A stretch of DNA of 55,764 bases. Origin: an uncultured Caulobacterales bacterium. Its GTDB lineage: Bacteria > Pseudomonadota > Alphaproteobacteria > Caulobacterales > Caulobacteraceae. The stretch covers positions 1 to 55,764 of the forward strand of contig CAIOHT010000078.1 of assembly GCA_903858185.1 (NCBI GenBank). The letters run 5' to 3'. Each line of letters opens with the position of its first letter. The stretch's first letter is position 1. Under the pieces are notes generated by a model. That model saw nothing but the letters and a program-made list of their open reading frames with translations. It made no database searches and was not told the DNA's origin. Positions 17,757-26,732 of the stretch are shown piece by piece. The position numbers and the translations under genes were made by a program.

Positions 17757-18628
17757 GGTGACGCATCCTTCGGATCAAGCGCACTTCGAAGACCGTCCCC
17801 GATCAGGTTGAGGCTGATCAGGCAGGTCGTCAGCGTCACAACGGGGGCTGCAAGAAGCCAGGGGGCAGTGTAGATTTCTTTCGCCCCGTCCGAGATCAGA
17901 ACGCCAAGACTGGTCAGGGGCTCCTGAACCCCCATGCCCAGAAAGCTCAGAAAACTCTCGATCAGAATGATCTCGGGAATGGTCAGTGTCAGGTAGACAA
18001 CGATCAGGCCTCCAAGATTGGGAGCAATGTGCCGGAGGATTACCAGGGCGGGGTGCAGGCCAGCCAGCTCGGCGGCGATAATGAACCCGCGCTGCCTGAG
18101 GATACGGGTCTGGGCGCAGGTGATACGCGCCATGGTCAGCCACTGAATGGCGGCGATGGCGACGAACAGAAGAAAGAAGTTTCGTCCGAACACGACCATG
18201 ACCAGAATGACCACGAACATGAAGGGAATGGCGAACAGGCCATCAACGACCCGCATCATGATCTGTTCGGTCGCGCCGCCTGTATAGCCGGCGATAGCCC
18301 CGTAGGCGGCCCCGATGAGGACGCTCACCGATGCGGCGCTGAGGCCTACGACAAGCGATACCGCGAGCCCCAGCATCGTTCTGACAAAGACATCCCGTCC
18401 GACAAAATCCGTGCCCATGATGTGACCGGAGGCGATGTCCGGACTCTTGCCGATCCGGTCCCAGAGAACCTCATCATAGGAGAAGGGCGAGATGAGAGGC
18501 GTCAGAAACGCTGCGGCGGCGAGGATCAGAAGCATGATTGCGCCCGCCATGGCGCCGCGACGGCGGGCGAACCGGGTCCAGGCGGCGGGGCGCGTTCGTC
18601 GAATTGCGCTCTCAGGTTTCTGGTTCAT
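17753..18628 (-). CDS. Peptide ABC transporter permease (DppC/OppC type)
   Basis: This is a 291-residue inner-membrane permease. An N-terminal helix (AIMLLILAAAAFLTPLI) precedes the OppC domain. Then come the GTDFVGRDVFVRTMLG block, five further hydrophobic segments and the EAA-type loop AELAGLHPALVILRHIAPN that contacts the ATPase. It forms the channel with the DppB-like protein encoded just upstream, with a 4-nt overlap. Confidence 0.93.
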   Translation of the reverse strand: MNQKPESAIRRTRPAAWTRFARRRGAMAGAIMLLILAAAAFLTPLISPFSYDEVLWDRIGKSPDIASGHIMGTDFVGRDVFVRTMLGLAVSLVVGLSAASVSVLIGAAYGAIAGYTGGATEQIMMRVVDGLFAIPFMFVVILVMVVFGRNFFLLFVAIAAIQWLTMARITCAQTRILRQRGFIIAAELAGLHPALVILRHIAPNLGGLIVVYLTLTIPEIILIESFLSFLGMGVQEPLTSLGVLISDGAKEIYTAPWLLAAPVVTLTTCLISLNLIGDGLRSALDPKDASP

Positions 18629-19551
18629 TGTCCTGCCCGCAGCCTTGGGTTGAGGGCGCCGGCCAGTATGTCGGTCAGGAGATTGAGCAGGATGACCAGC
18701 GTTGCGAACACGATCACCAGACCCAGCACCAGCGTGTAGTCACGGTTGAGAGAGGCGTCGATGAAGGCCTGCCCGGCACCGGGAAGGGCGAAGAGCTGTT
18801 CGATGACCACCGATCCGGTGAGAATGCTGGCGCTGGCCGGTCCGAGATAGCTGACAACCGGAATGAGGGCGGGCTGGAGGATGTGGCGGAGGATGATCCG
18901 CCGTGGGGAGGCCCCTCGGGCCCGTGCCGCGAGAATGGACTCGGAGGTCATCTGTTCGAGCATGCTCGCCCGCATCAGACGGGCCACGAAGGCGGCGTTG
19001 GGAACGCCGAGGACGATCATCGGAAGGATGAGATGTTCGGCGCGGCCGCCTCCCCAGCCGGCGACCGGCAGGATGTCCAGCATCACCCCGAAGATGAGCG
19101 CGAGGATCGGAGCGCTGACAAAACTGGGAACGGCAATGCCGACCGAAATCGCGACGGACAGCGCCGTCGCGAGCGCCGGTCCGCGGGCCAGGGCCGATGC
19201 GGCTCCTACGCCGATGCCGAGGATCAAGGTCACAGAAAGTCCCAGGCCGCCGATGGCGAGACTGACGGGCAGGGCGTCGGCCACGATGTCGCTCACCTGA
19301 ACGTCCCGATATCGGTAGGATGGCCCGAAATCGCCCCTCAGAACCCCGCCGACATAGGATGTGAACTGTTCGGTCAACGGACGATCCAGCCCGTAGAGGG
19401 CGTTGAGATTGGCCTCGATTTCCGGGGGCAGGGCGCGTGTGCTGTCGAACGGGCCGCCAGGAGCTGCGCGCAGAAGGAAGAAGCTGAGCGTCACCACCGC
19501 CAGAAGGGTTGGCGCGGCGATGCCGAGGCGGCCGAAGATATAGCGGATCAT
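18625..19551 (-). CDS. Peptide ABC transporter permease (DppB/OppB type)
   Basis: This is a 308-residue inner-membrane permease. ATG 19551 overlaps the peptidase stop by 4 nt and gives the standard DppB N-terminus MIRYIFGRLGIAAPTLLAVV; a longer frame would run deep into the peptidase gene. Family features are LRAAPGGPFDS, YGLDRPLTEQF and a coupling loop ARARGASPRRIILRHILQPAL. It has about six membrane helices. Confidence 0.93.
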   Translation of the reverse strand: MIRYIFGRLGIAAPTLLAVVTLSFFLLRAAPGGPFDSTRALPPEIEANLNALYGLDRPLTEQFTSYVGGVLRGDFGPSYRYRDVQVSDIVADALPVSLAIGGLGLSVTLILGIGVGAASALARGPALATALSVAISVGIAVPSFVSAPILALIFGVMLDILPVAGWGGGRAEHLILPMIVLGVPNAAFVARLMRASMLEQMTSESILAARARGASPRRIILRHILQPALIPVVSYLGPASASILTGSVVIEQLFALPGAGQAFIDASLNRDYTLVLGLVIVFATLVILLNLLTDILAGALNPRLRAGQ

Positions 19552-21026
19552 AGGTCGTCCCGCTGCAGGCGCGCTCCCGGACCCGTCAGATACCGGCCCT
19601 CGAGATGGCGGAAGAAGGCGTCGGCGCCGAGCGGGCGTCCCGTTGCGGCGTTGACCACGTCCGCCGCCGATGATCGCCGGGCCTTGCTGTAGACAGTCCG
19701 CCCAAGCCAGGATCTGAGCCCGGCGATGTCGCCGCACGCGAGACAAGGCGCTATCGCCGGGTCGGTCAGGATCGCGGCTTCATGGAGCTGAGCTGCGATC
19801 AGATAGCCAAGGCCGTAGCTCTGGAAGTATCCATATAGCCCGCGATACCAGTGAATGTCCTGAAGGCATCCCTCCGCAGGGGCCTTCGGGCGGAGATTGA
19901 AGATCTTCTCGCAACCCTCCTCCCACGCCGAGGGAAGGTCGGAGACCTCGAGACGGCCGTTGATCAGATCCTTCTCGATCCGGTAGCGAAGGACGATGTG
20001 GAGCGGATAGCTCGCCTCGTCCGCCTGCTGCCGCATCAGCCCCAGCTTCAGGGGTCTGAGCCCACTGTCGGATGCCGGATTTCCGGTGATGGCCGACAGG
20101 GTGGCGGCGTAGAAGTCGGGGGCGCCCATGACGATCTTCTCGAACAGGATCGCCTGGCTCTCCTGCATGGCCGCCGAGCAGGGCCGTCCCACGGGCTGGT
20201 ATCGCCAGCGGGCAGGAAGTCGGTTCTCGTAGAATGAGTGTCCGATCTCGTGTGCGGCGCCATAAAGCGCGCGCCGAAAGTCCTCAGGGTCGGGCGACAC
20301 GGTGATGCGCACATCGTCCGGGCAGTCGTCCGCGAAACACGCCTGAGCGCTCGTATCCACGCGGCCATATCGGAAATCATACCCCAGGTGATCCGCCAGG
20401 CGACGGCAGAGCTCGAGCTGTTCGGTGATCGGGAGGCCTCTGGCCGGATCCCTCCGGTACTCGCCGTCTGCGGCTCCCGCTCTCACCAGGTCGGGCAGGC
20501 GGTTTACAAGAGTGTCGAACAGGGCGTCGATATCTCTCGACCTGATCCCCGGATCGTGAAGATCCATCAGAGCTTCATGAGGCTCAACGCCCAGTATCTC
20601 AGCGCGAGCCTTTGCCACCTCCCGGGTCAGGCTGAGGAGCCTCGCGGCCGGATGCAGTACGCGTGCGAAGTCGCCTTCTTTGCGAGCCTCGATCCAGATC
20701 CCTTCACATTCGGACTGAAGGCGGATCAGTTCCGACTGCAGGCAAGCAGGAATGGCGTTCGCCTGGAGGACCTCGCGTGTCATCTCACGCAGATTGGCGC
20801 TCTCCCAGTCGTCTGACGGCCGGGCGGCGGCGAGCCGTGTTGTCACCTCATCCTCGAGAAGGAGGTTGGCGACCATCCCTTCGATCTCGGCGAGCTGTTC
20901 TCCACGGACCGCTCGCGCCCCGTCTGGCATAACAGCTGCGGCGTCCCAGCGCAAAACACCCAGGGTGCTGCGGAGGATTCCGATGCGACGGAACCGAGCT
21001 TCAAGCCAAGCGTAGTCTGAGGTCAT
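19548..21026 (-). CDS. M32-family metallocarboxypeptidase (Taq type)
   Basis: This is a cytosolic zinc carboxypeptidase, 492 residues, the usual M32 length. It removes C-terminal amino acids from peptides. The zinc motif HEIGH is at residues 259-263, followed by the third-ligand region MQESQAILFE. The dimer and active-site blocks (ITVSPDPEDFRRALYGAAH, WYRGLYGYFQSYGLGYLIAAQ) are intact. It is the first gene of an operon that continues into the dipeptide ABC genes and kbl, so imported peptides are probably its substrates. A palindrome-like site lies in the divergent promoter region at 21145-21156. Confidence 0.94.
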   Translation of the reverse strand: MTSDYAWLEARFRRIGILRSTLGVLRWDAAAVMPDGARAVRGEQLAEIEGMVANLLLEDEVTTRLAAARPSDDWESANLREMTREVLQANAIPACLQSELIRLQSECEGIWIEARKEGDFARVLHPAARLLSLTREVAKARAEILGVEPHEALMDLHDPGIRSRDIDALFDTLVNRLPDLVRAGAADGEYRRDPARGLPITEQLELCRRLADHLGYDFRYGRVDTSAQACFADDCPDDVRITVSPDPEDFRRALYGAAHEIGHSFYENRLPARWRYQPVGRPCSAAMQESQAILFEKIVMGAPDFYAATLSAITGNPASDSGLRPLKLGLMRQQADEASYPLHIVLRYRIEKDLINGRLEVSDLPSAWEEGCEKIFNLRPKAPAEGCLQDIHWYRGLYGYFQSYGLGYLIAAQLHEAAILTDPAIAPCLACGDIAGLRSWLGRTVYSKARRSSAADVVNAATGRPLGADAFFRHLEGRYLTGPGARLQRDDL

Positions 21027-21144
21027 CGGATATCTAAAATCAATATTTCAGTATGTTAAACGAGATTACGGCCGAATTTCAGGGACGCTGCGTCCTGCAA
21101 AGCCAATTCACTCAATTAGCACCCCACCGTCTTAACACCCAATG

Positions 21145-21156
21145 CTGATATGTTAA
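21145..21156. promoter_or_regulatory. Operator-like site in the M32 / M19 divergent promoter
   Basis: CTGATATGTTAA (reverse TTAACATATCAG) matches 9 of 12 bases of the island palindrome. It lies 51 nt before the M19 dipeptidase start. A second degenerate copy, with TTTAACATAC on the minus strand near 21060-21051, is close to the M32 start. Both divergent operons could share the same regulator. Confidence 0.4.
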
Positions 21157-21206
21157 TAGGGGTAACCCGGCATCGGGGTTAGAGGCGGTTGGAGGCCGGT
21201 GGCTGT

Positions 21207-22184
21207 ATGGGCGCGTTTGGGGCGGCTCGGGAGTTTCGGGTCTGGGATAATCATGGATGTCTGCCGATGGCGCCGGATGAGAATATCCGGTGGCTGCCTG
21301 CCATCGAGCGCTATCGTCAGGCGGGGTGTTCGGTCGCCAGTCTCAATACCGGTTATGGAACAATGAGCCTTGAGGAGCATGTCGTGCTTCTCGATCAGAT
21401 GCGCGCATGGATCGGCGCACATCCCCATGCCTATCGCCTGATCGACAGCGTCAGGGATATCGAGGAGGCCCGCGAGGCCGGCCTGCTTGCCATCTGTTTT
21501 GATATTGAAGGGGCGGCACCCATTCAGGACCTCACGCTTGTGGAGGCCTTCTATCGACGAGGCGTGCGGTGGATGTCTCTTGCCTACAACTCAAACAACC
21601 GCGCGGCTGGGGGATGCCACGACGAAGATGCCGGCCTCAGCGGCTACGGCCGGGAGCTGGTTGCCGAGATGCAGAGGGTCGGCATGGTCGTCTGCTGCTC
21701 GCACGTGGGCTACCGGACCGTCTCAGATGTTCTCGCCTGTGCCCGTTTCCCGGTCATCTTCTCGCACTCCAATCCCCGAACCCTGTGCGACCATCCGCGA
21801 AATGTTCCCGATGAACTGATCGCCGAGTGCGCGCAGCGGGGGGGTGTGGTCGGCGTCAATGGCCTGGATCTCTTCCTTGGAGGCCGCGCCACGCCGCAAC
21901 GTATCTGCGATCACATCGATTATCTCATGGAGTTCATCGGTCCGCGTCATGTGGCCCTCGGGCTCGATCATGTCTTCGACCTTGAGGCGATCAATCTGGA
22001 AAAAGCCTCGATGGGAGCCACGTTTCCCCCGGGGCTTGGCTATGAGGAGCCGGTCGACTGCTTCAACATCGACGACATCCCCGCCATTCCTGCCGAACTC
22101 CTCCGTCGGGGCCATGGCGCCAATGACGTTGCAGATGTTCTTGAGGGAAACTGGATGCGGATTGCGCGAACATGCTGGCGTTAG
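21207..22184 (+). CDS. M19-family (membrane/renal type) dipeptidase
   Basis: This is a 325-residue metallodipeptidase. The M19 family hydrolyses dipeptides, often tolerating a D-residue at the C-terminus. The recognisable metal motifs are CFDIEGAAPI (Glu), CCSHVGY (His), IFSHSNPRTLCDHPRNVPDEL (His) and ALGLDHVF (Asp). The first ligand pair is unusual: residues 14-20 read DNHGCLP where classical members have D-G-H-N-D, so the second ligand is Cys18 instead of Asp. No signal peptide is present, so it is likely cytosolic. ATG 21207 with GGAGG 11 nt upstream is preferred over a TTG at 21189. The 3' end overlaps the next gene by 13 nt. Confidence 0.9.
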   Translation: MGAFGAAREFRVWDNHGCLPMAPDENIRWLPAIERYRQAGCSVASLNTGYGTMSLEEHVVLLDQMRAWIGAHPHAYRLIDSVRDIEEAREAGLLAICFDIEGAAPIQDLTLVEAFYRRGVRWMSLAYNSNNRAAGGCHDEDAGLSGYGRELVAEMQRVGMVVCCSHVGYRTVSDVLACARFPVIFSHSNPRTLCDHPRNVPDELIAECAQRGGVVGVNGLDLFLGGRATPQRICDHIDYLMEFIGPRHVALGLDHVFDLEAINLEKASMGATFPPGLGYEEPVDCFNIDDIPAIPAELLRRGHGANDVADVLEGNWMRIARTCWR

Positions 22185-23767
22185 GCCGCCGCGCCTTTCT
22201 GGCTGTCCCGGCAGCCCTGATGCTGCCCGCTGAGGCCGCTCCGGCCGGCGCTTCACACAGGCTCAGGCGCATCATCAACGGTGAGCCCCTCTCGATCGAT
22301 CCTCACGCCGTTTTTGACGAGGCGGGAGGAGCCCTGACCTATGATCTTTTCGAGGGTCTGATCAGCTTTTCGGCGGATGGGCGGACCATCCCCGGGGTCG
22401 CTGAGAGCTGGAGCATCAGCGCGGATGGCCGCACCTGCGTTTTCACGCTGCGGGCGGCTGCCCGGTGGTCGGACGGGCGACCTCTTCTGGCAAGGGATTT
22501 TGTCTTTTCATGGCGACGTCTCGCGGATCCGAAAACCGCTGCGCAGTTTGCCTCGATGCTGGATGCGGTTGAGAATGCGCCCTCGGTCATCAGGGGGGAT
22601 ATGCCGCCGGAGCGTCTGGGCGTTTCAGCTAGAGATGAGCGGACTTTTGAGGTGCGCCTGACGGAGCCGACCGCTTATTTTCTGAAGCAGGTCGCTCACT
22701 ACAGTCTTGTTCCTGTTCCTGAGCATGTCGTCTCGTCTGCCCCCAGGCGATGGACCGAGGCGGGGGTTCTGGTCTCGAACGGGGCTTTTCGTCTCGTGGA
22801 TCGTCGACGCGGGCAGTATCTGCGGCTGGAGAGGAACCCGCATTTCCACGACGCCGGGTCTGTCCGCCTCACCGAGATCGATTATCTCCCATCGGGAGAT
22901 CGTCAGCTGGACGTCATGCGATATCGCGCCGGCGAAGCGGATGTCACCTATTCCTCGCCAAGCTCGCAGATCGGATGGCTGCAGGACCGGCTCGGGGCAG
23001 CGCAGAGGCTGACCAGCCGGCTCGCGGTCAACTTCCTGACCATCAATCTCGACCATCCGCCTCTGCAGAATCGATCTGTCAGGCAGGCGCTCATGATGAC
23101 TGTTGAACGCGATATCCTCGCCGGCCGGATTGTGCGGGGCGGGGAGAAGGCCACCTATGGGATGGTTCCCTCTGCCCTCTGGTCCCAGGCGGGTTATCGT
23201 CCGAGGTGGGCCGGCGAGGGGAGGCGTCTTCGTGAAGAAAGCGCGCGCCGGATGATGGAGGAGGCCGGTTATTCCGGCAGCCGCCCGCTTATTCTGGATG
23301 TCCTTTATGACACCAGCGAGGATAACAAGCGGGTTCTGGTTGCGGTCTCTGCGATGTGGAAGGCTATCCATGTTCGGACGCGACTGATCAATGTCGAGCC
23401 CAGAGCGATGAACGACTATCGCCGTAAACGCGCCTTTCATCTGGCGCGTACGACCTGGGTGGCCGACTACGATCATCCCTACAATTTTCTGGAGCTGTTC
23501 CGATCGGACGCGGGACCGCTCAACTTTCCAAACTACCGGAACGACGTTTTCGATGATCTTCTGGGGCGTGCGAGATCTGCCCCGCCGCCCGCAGCAGAGC
23601 GACTATACGCCAATGCTGAGCGTTTGCTGATGAATGATGCGCCCGTCCTGCCTCTGTTCATCGACGCCAGTCGTCAGCTGGTGCGAACAGACCTAAAGGG
23701 ATGGAAGGATAATCCGATGAACGTTCATCTCGGCCGCTGGATGTCCTTCTCTCAGATCGCGCCTTAA
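22172..23767 (+). CDS. Peptide ABC transporter substrate-binding protein (OppA/DppA type)
   Basis: This is a 531-residue periplasmic peptide-binding protein of solute-binding family 5. The N-terminus GRRAFLAVPAALMLPAEAAPA has a twin-arginine-like n-region and a cleavable signal. The family blocks RIINGEPLSIDPH, DLFEGLISFSADG, GVAESWSISADGRTCVFTLR and NPMNVHLGRW-type ending are present. It overlaps the M19 dipeptidase by 13 nt and is divergent from the permease and ATPase genes at 15817-19551, whose missing binding protein it probably is. Confidence 0.93.
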   Translation: MLALGRRAFLAVPAALMLPAEAAPAGASHRLRRIINGEPLSIDPHAVFDEAGGALTYDLFEGLISFSADGRTIPGVAESWSISADGRTCVFTLRAAARWSDGRPLLARDFVFSWRRLADPKTAAQFASMLDAVENAPSVIRGDMPPERLGVSARDERTFEVRLTEPTAYFLKQVAHYSLVPVPEHVVSSAPRRWTEAGVLVSNGAFRLVDRRRGQYLRLERNPHFHDAGSVRLTEIDYLPSGDRQLDVMRYRAGEADVTYSSPSSQIGWLQDRLGAAQRLTSRLAVNFLTINLDHPPLQNRSVRQALMMTVERDILAGRIVRGGEKATYGMVPSALWSQAGYRPRWAGEGRRLREESARRMMEEAGYSGSRPLILDVLYDTSEDNKRVLVAVSAMWKAIHVRTRLINVEPRAMNDYRRKRAFHLARTTWVADYDHPYNFLELFRSDAGPLNFPNYRNDVFDDLLGRARSAPPPAAERLYANAERLLMNDAPVLPLFIDASRQLVRTDLKGWKDNPMNVHLGRWMSFSQIAP

Positions 23768-24393
23768 CGCGTCTGAGGACTGAAGCTCCCTTACCTTACT
23801 GAGAGATCCGTGTTCAGAGCCCGCCCCGGTGACGGCTCGACGCGGCAACAGGCGTCACGCTATTCTTCTGTACAAGGTCTTCAGGATCGCCTCCGTGCAA
23901 GCTGAGTCTATGCTGACCGCCGCACGAAGCTTCCTGGCAACCCGCTGGCGGCGAGGGATGGTCCATGACCGGGCATCCTGAAAGCGATATCAGATCAGAC
24001 AGATGGCGGCGCTTCAGAGGCATCTCGATGCGCATAGATGAACTGGCCGGGATCGATGCATCCGCCATTCGCCATGACCTCGCCGGAGGCGCTGAGCGTG
24101 TGCGCCGGTTCGTCGTCGGGCAGAGCACAGGGACCAGCGGAAAGCAGGGCTGTTAGCTCATCAGCGCGGCTGAACGATTTGTCTGGCTGGGCATGATCTT
24201 CGCCAAGGCGCTGCCGGATGCTCTCCTGCGCCGTCATCGCGTGGCGCTCGCGCTGCCGGGTCTGTCCTCACTGTATCGGTCGGCAACTGACGGGAGCCGG
24301 ATCGCCCCTGTGGGGGCTTATCCACAGGGTAGGCCGATCTGCGGGCGAGGGGGCCTTCAGCAGTGCGACACCCGGACCGCGCTCCTACGCGCT
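23768..24393. other. 626-nt gap between the binding-protein and mannosidase genes
   Basis: There is no recognisable gene. Short frames occur on both strands, the best being an 80-codon minus frame at 23995-24237, but none has a clear RBS or a familiar sequence. An 8-bp stem CCCTGTGG (24306-24313) / CCACAGGG (24322-24329) could end transcription. It includes TTATCCACA (24318-24326), identical to the consensus DnaA box, probably by chance. CTGAGAGATCCGTGTTCAGA (23799-23818) has an 18/20 copy at 27506-27525, also just after a gene. Confidence 0.5.
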
Positions 24394-26637
24394 TTACTGA
24401 CGGTTTACGCCCGACAGGGTGGCTGGAAGGGCTCCTTTGAGCATGCTGCGCGGAGGGGTCGGGTTCGCCGCCGGCGGAAGCGGACGGTTCATGCCCTCAT
24501 AGAAATCGAAGCTTATCGGAGGCAGTGCAAGGGCTTCAGCGGCCGCCACCAGCTCTGCAGGTTCCAGGTTTTCGCCGACGACAAGCCTCATACGAAATTC
24601 GTGTACACCCTGGTCGGTATGGTCGTCGCGGCCATGATAAATCGCCGGCGTGTTTCCTGCGCTTGCCATAACCGGCGCGCGCAGGAGAGAGATAATGCTT
24701 GCGTCTTCACGATGGCTCAGACTGTAGGCGTCATGGGAGAGGAGGGCGGCCTCAACACCGGTCATCCTTTGAAGGCTGAAGGCCTGAAAGGGCCATTCGG
24801 TTTCTGTCCGGGAACGTTCAATCCATCCGCCCGGGAGGCCATCGATGATCGAGATCGCCGGGCGGGACCAGTGCAGGCAGGCCTGAAGCAGACGATGGCG
24901 TTCGTCAAAATTGACCATGAGGGAGATATCAATCGCCGGGGATGAGCGTTCGAGGCTGACCTGCAGGCGCACCCTCGAGGTTCCGATCCGTCCCTCAAGG
25001 CGCGCCTGGGCTCGGAGCGGACCGGTTTCTTCAATGACCCAGTTATTTGCGTTCCAACGTTCCGCGATCTCGCCTGTATGTCTGTCGGAGGTCATTCCCC
25101 AGCAGTCCAGCGGATCGTCCCGGAGAATGAGCTGAAAGCCGCGGTTCGACAGGATCGGCTCTCCGTCGAGCATGATGGCGCCCAGTCCGCCGTCGCCGAG
25201 CATGACCCGCAGGCGCGAGTTGGCGAGTACGCCCTCGCCCGCCGTCGCGGCGGGTATGGGAGACGGCTTGTAAGCTGACGCCGGCGGCGGTCCTGGCTGA
25301 ATAAGAAGCGTCTCGTGCTGGAACGGGCCCAGATCGATCGGCGCCAGGATGCGGGAGCGAATGTTGGCTTCGGGTTGAATGAGCTGGAATTCAATCGGCT
25401 CACCGACTGAATTCGAGACCCATCGATCGTCCCAGTTGGCGTAGTCTTCGAGCCAGGGCTCGATCTCGATCATGCCGGTCCGCCGGTAAGGGGCGGGATT
25501 GAGAACGATATGCCGATGCTCTCTAGAGAGACCCAGGCGGCGGCGCGCCCATCTGCGACTCGCCAGATGGGATACCTCTTCCGCCGTAATCAGTGCGCGC
25601 CCCTGCATGGCGCGCACCGAGCCCCAGGAACGACGTACCGACGTTCCGGCGAGGATGTCGTGAAACGCTGTGAACAGGAGATCATCCCATGCCCGGTCGA
25701 GGCGTCGTGCGTAATCTGCGCGCTCCGCCGGCTCGGTGCAGAGCCACTCGGCCAGCCTCTGGCTCTGCACGAGCTGCAGTTCGCCCAGGCGCTGGGTCTG
25801 ATGAATGTCATGCATGACCGAATAGCAGCCAGGGAAGCAGTGCTGGAGGTCGCCCTTGATCACCGTCATGCGGTCTTTGTCGGCGCGCATAGACTCGAAG
25901 TAGCGGTCGGGTGTGCTGAACACGAGCTCTACGCCTTCTCTGAAGCGCCTGTGCTCAAGAATCCATTCGATCTGCGCCTTGCTGGGTCCGCCGCCGTGGT
26001 TGCCGATCCCGTAGAAGCACATGGTGTGCGACAGGCCGGGACCGGTGTCCCGGATCGCCGCCTCAACCGCCGCACTTAGCTCGCCGGTCGTCATTGAGGT
26101 GTAGGGCATGGACATGCGGAAGGTGATCAGCTCGCCGCCTTCGCAGCCCCGCCAGAGGAAGACCTGAGGCAGGTCCATCTGATAAGCCTTGGGTCTCTGG
26201 ATTGAGTATCCCTCGATGCCGAAGGGAGCGAGAATGTCCGGATAGCTCGCCGGATGTCCGAAGCTGTCGACATTGAGCGCTGAGCGCGGTTGGACGCCGA
26301 AGTGTTTTTCGAAAAAGCTGAGACCCCGGGAGAACTGACGCCGGTGGCTCTCAGCGGTCGGCCCATTAAGGTCCGGCTGAATGAACTGGCCCCCGGCGAC
26401 ACACCACTGTCCTGCCGCCGCTAGTCGGCGCACGCGTTCGAAAAGTTCCGGATCGATCTCAAGAAGCTTCTCGTACTGCCATGCCTCGCCGCGGGTGAAT
26501 ATGAACTCCGGGTACTCCTCGCAGCGGTCCGCTGCGGACCGGAATGTCGCCAGCGCTTCGTCGAGGCCTTCCTGCCAGGGCCACAGCCAGACCGGGTCGA
26601 GGTGAGCATTTCCGATCATATGAACGGTCAGCGTCAT
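24394..26637 (-). CDS. Glycoside hydrolase family 38 alpha-mannosidase
   Basis: This is a cytoplasmic-type GH38 enzyme, 747 residues from ATG 26637. GH38 enzymes hydrolyse alpha-mannosides with a zinc-assisted retaining mechanism. The zinc motif GNAHLDPVWLWPW (His12, Asp14) and the nucleophile region LNVDSFGHPASYPDIL (Asp124) are visible. The C-terminal beta domain has ERSSPAIDISLMVNF. There is no signal peptide. A longer start at 26673 would place the palindrome at 26667-26678 over the start codon, so 26637 is preferred. It is divergent from the SDR/PLP genes across a shared operator. Its role among peptide genes is unclear; glycopeptide or glycolipid trimming is possible. Confidence 0.93.
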   Translation of the reverse strand: MTLTVHMIGNAHLDPVWLWPWQEGLDEALATFRSAADRCEEYPEFIFTRGEAWQYEKLLEIDPELFERVRRLAAAGQWCVAGGQFIQPDLNGPTAESHRRQFSRGLSFFEKHFGVQPRSALNVDSFGHPASYPDILAPFGIEGYSIQRPKAYQMDLPQVFLWRGCEGGELITFRMSMPYTSMTTGELSAAVEAAIRDTGPGLSHTMCFYGIGNHGGGPSKAQIEWILEHRRFREGVELVFSTPDRYFESMRADKDRMTVIKGDLQHCFPGCYSVMHDIHQTQRLGELQLVQSQRLAEWLCTEPAERADYARRLDRAWDDLLFTAFHDILAGTSVRRSWGSVRAMQGRALITAEEVSHLASRRWARRRLGLSREHRHIVLNPAPYRRTGMIEIEPWLEDYANWDDRWVSNSVGEPIEFQLIQPEANIRSRILAPIDLGPFQHETLLIQPGPPPASAYKPSPIPAATAGEGVLANSRLRVMLGDGGLGAIMLDGEPILSNRGFQLILRDDPLDCWGMTSDRHTGEIAERWNANNWVIEETGPLRAQARLEGRIGTSRVRLQVSLERSSPAIDISLMVNFDERHRLLQACLHWSRPAISIIDGLPGGWIERSRTETEWPFQAFSLQRMTGVEAALLSHDAYSLSHREDASIISLLRAPVMASAGNTPAIYHGRDDHTDQGVHEFRMRLVVGENLEPAELVAAAEALALPPISFDFYEGMNRPLPPAANPTPPRSMLKGALPATLSGVNRQ

Positions 26638-26666
26638 GTCGGATTGCTCACTCGTTTTTTGTCTTG

Positions 26667-26678
26667 CTAACATGTTAG
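26667..26678. promoter_or_regulatory. Perfect palindromic operator CTAACATGTTAG
   Basis: This 12-bp perfect palindrome lies between the divergent mannosidase (start 26637) and SDR (start 26733) genes, so it can control both. Degenerate copies lie upstream of soxB, the second TonB receptor, the M19/M32 pair and the GntR gene. The GntR/FCD protein encoded at 42978-43706 is the most likely ligand. Confidence 0.6.
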
Positions 26679-26732
26679 ATGTGGGGTCTTTGATTAGTCG
26701 TGTCCAGACTGTTCGCCAATAGGAGAAAGGCT

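Noticed and set aside
18538..19692. Long plus-strand frame of 384 codons
   Set aside because: It lies opposite the DppB/DppC permease genes, which have clear family motifs and 4-nt overlaps. Its composition (Gly/Arg/Glu rich) is typical of an antisense shadow in GC-rich DNA.
23995..24237. 80-codon minus-strand frame in the gap
   Set aside because: It has no RBS, no recognisable family and no conserved neighbour. It is kept as gap content only.
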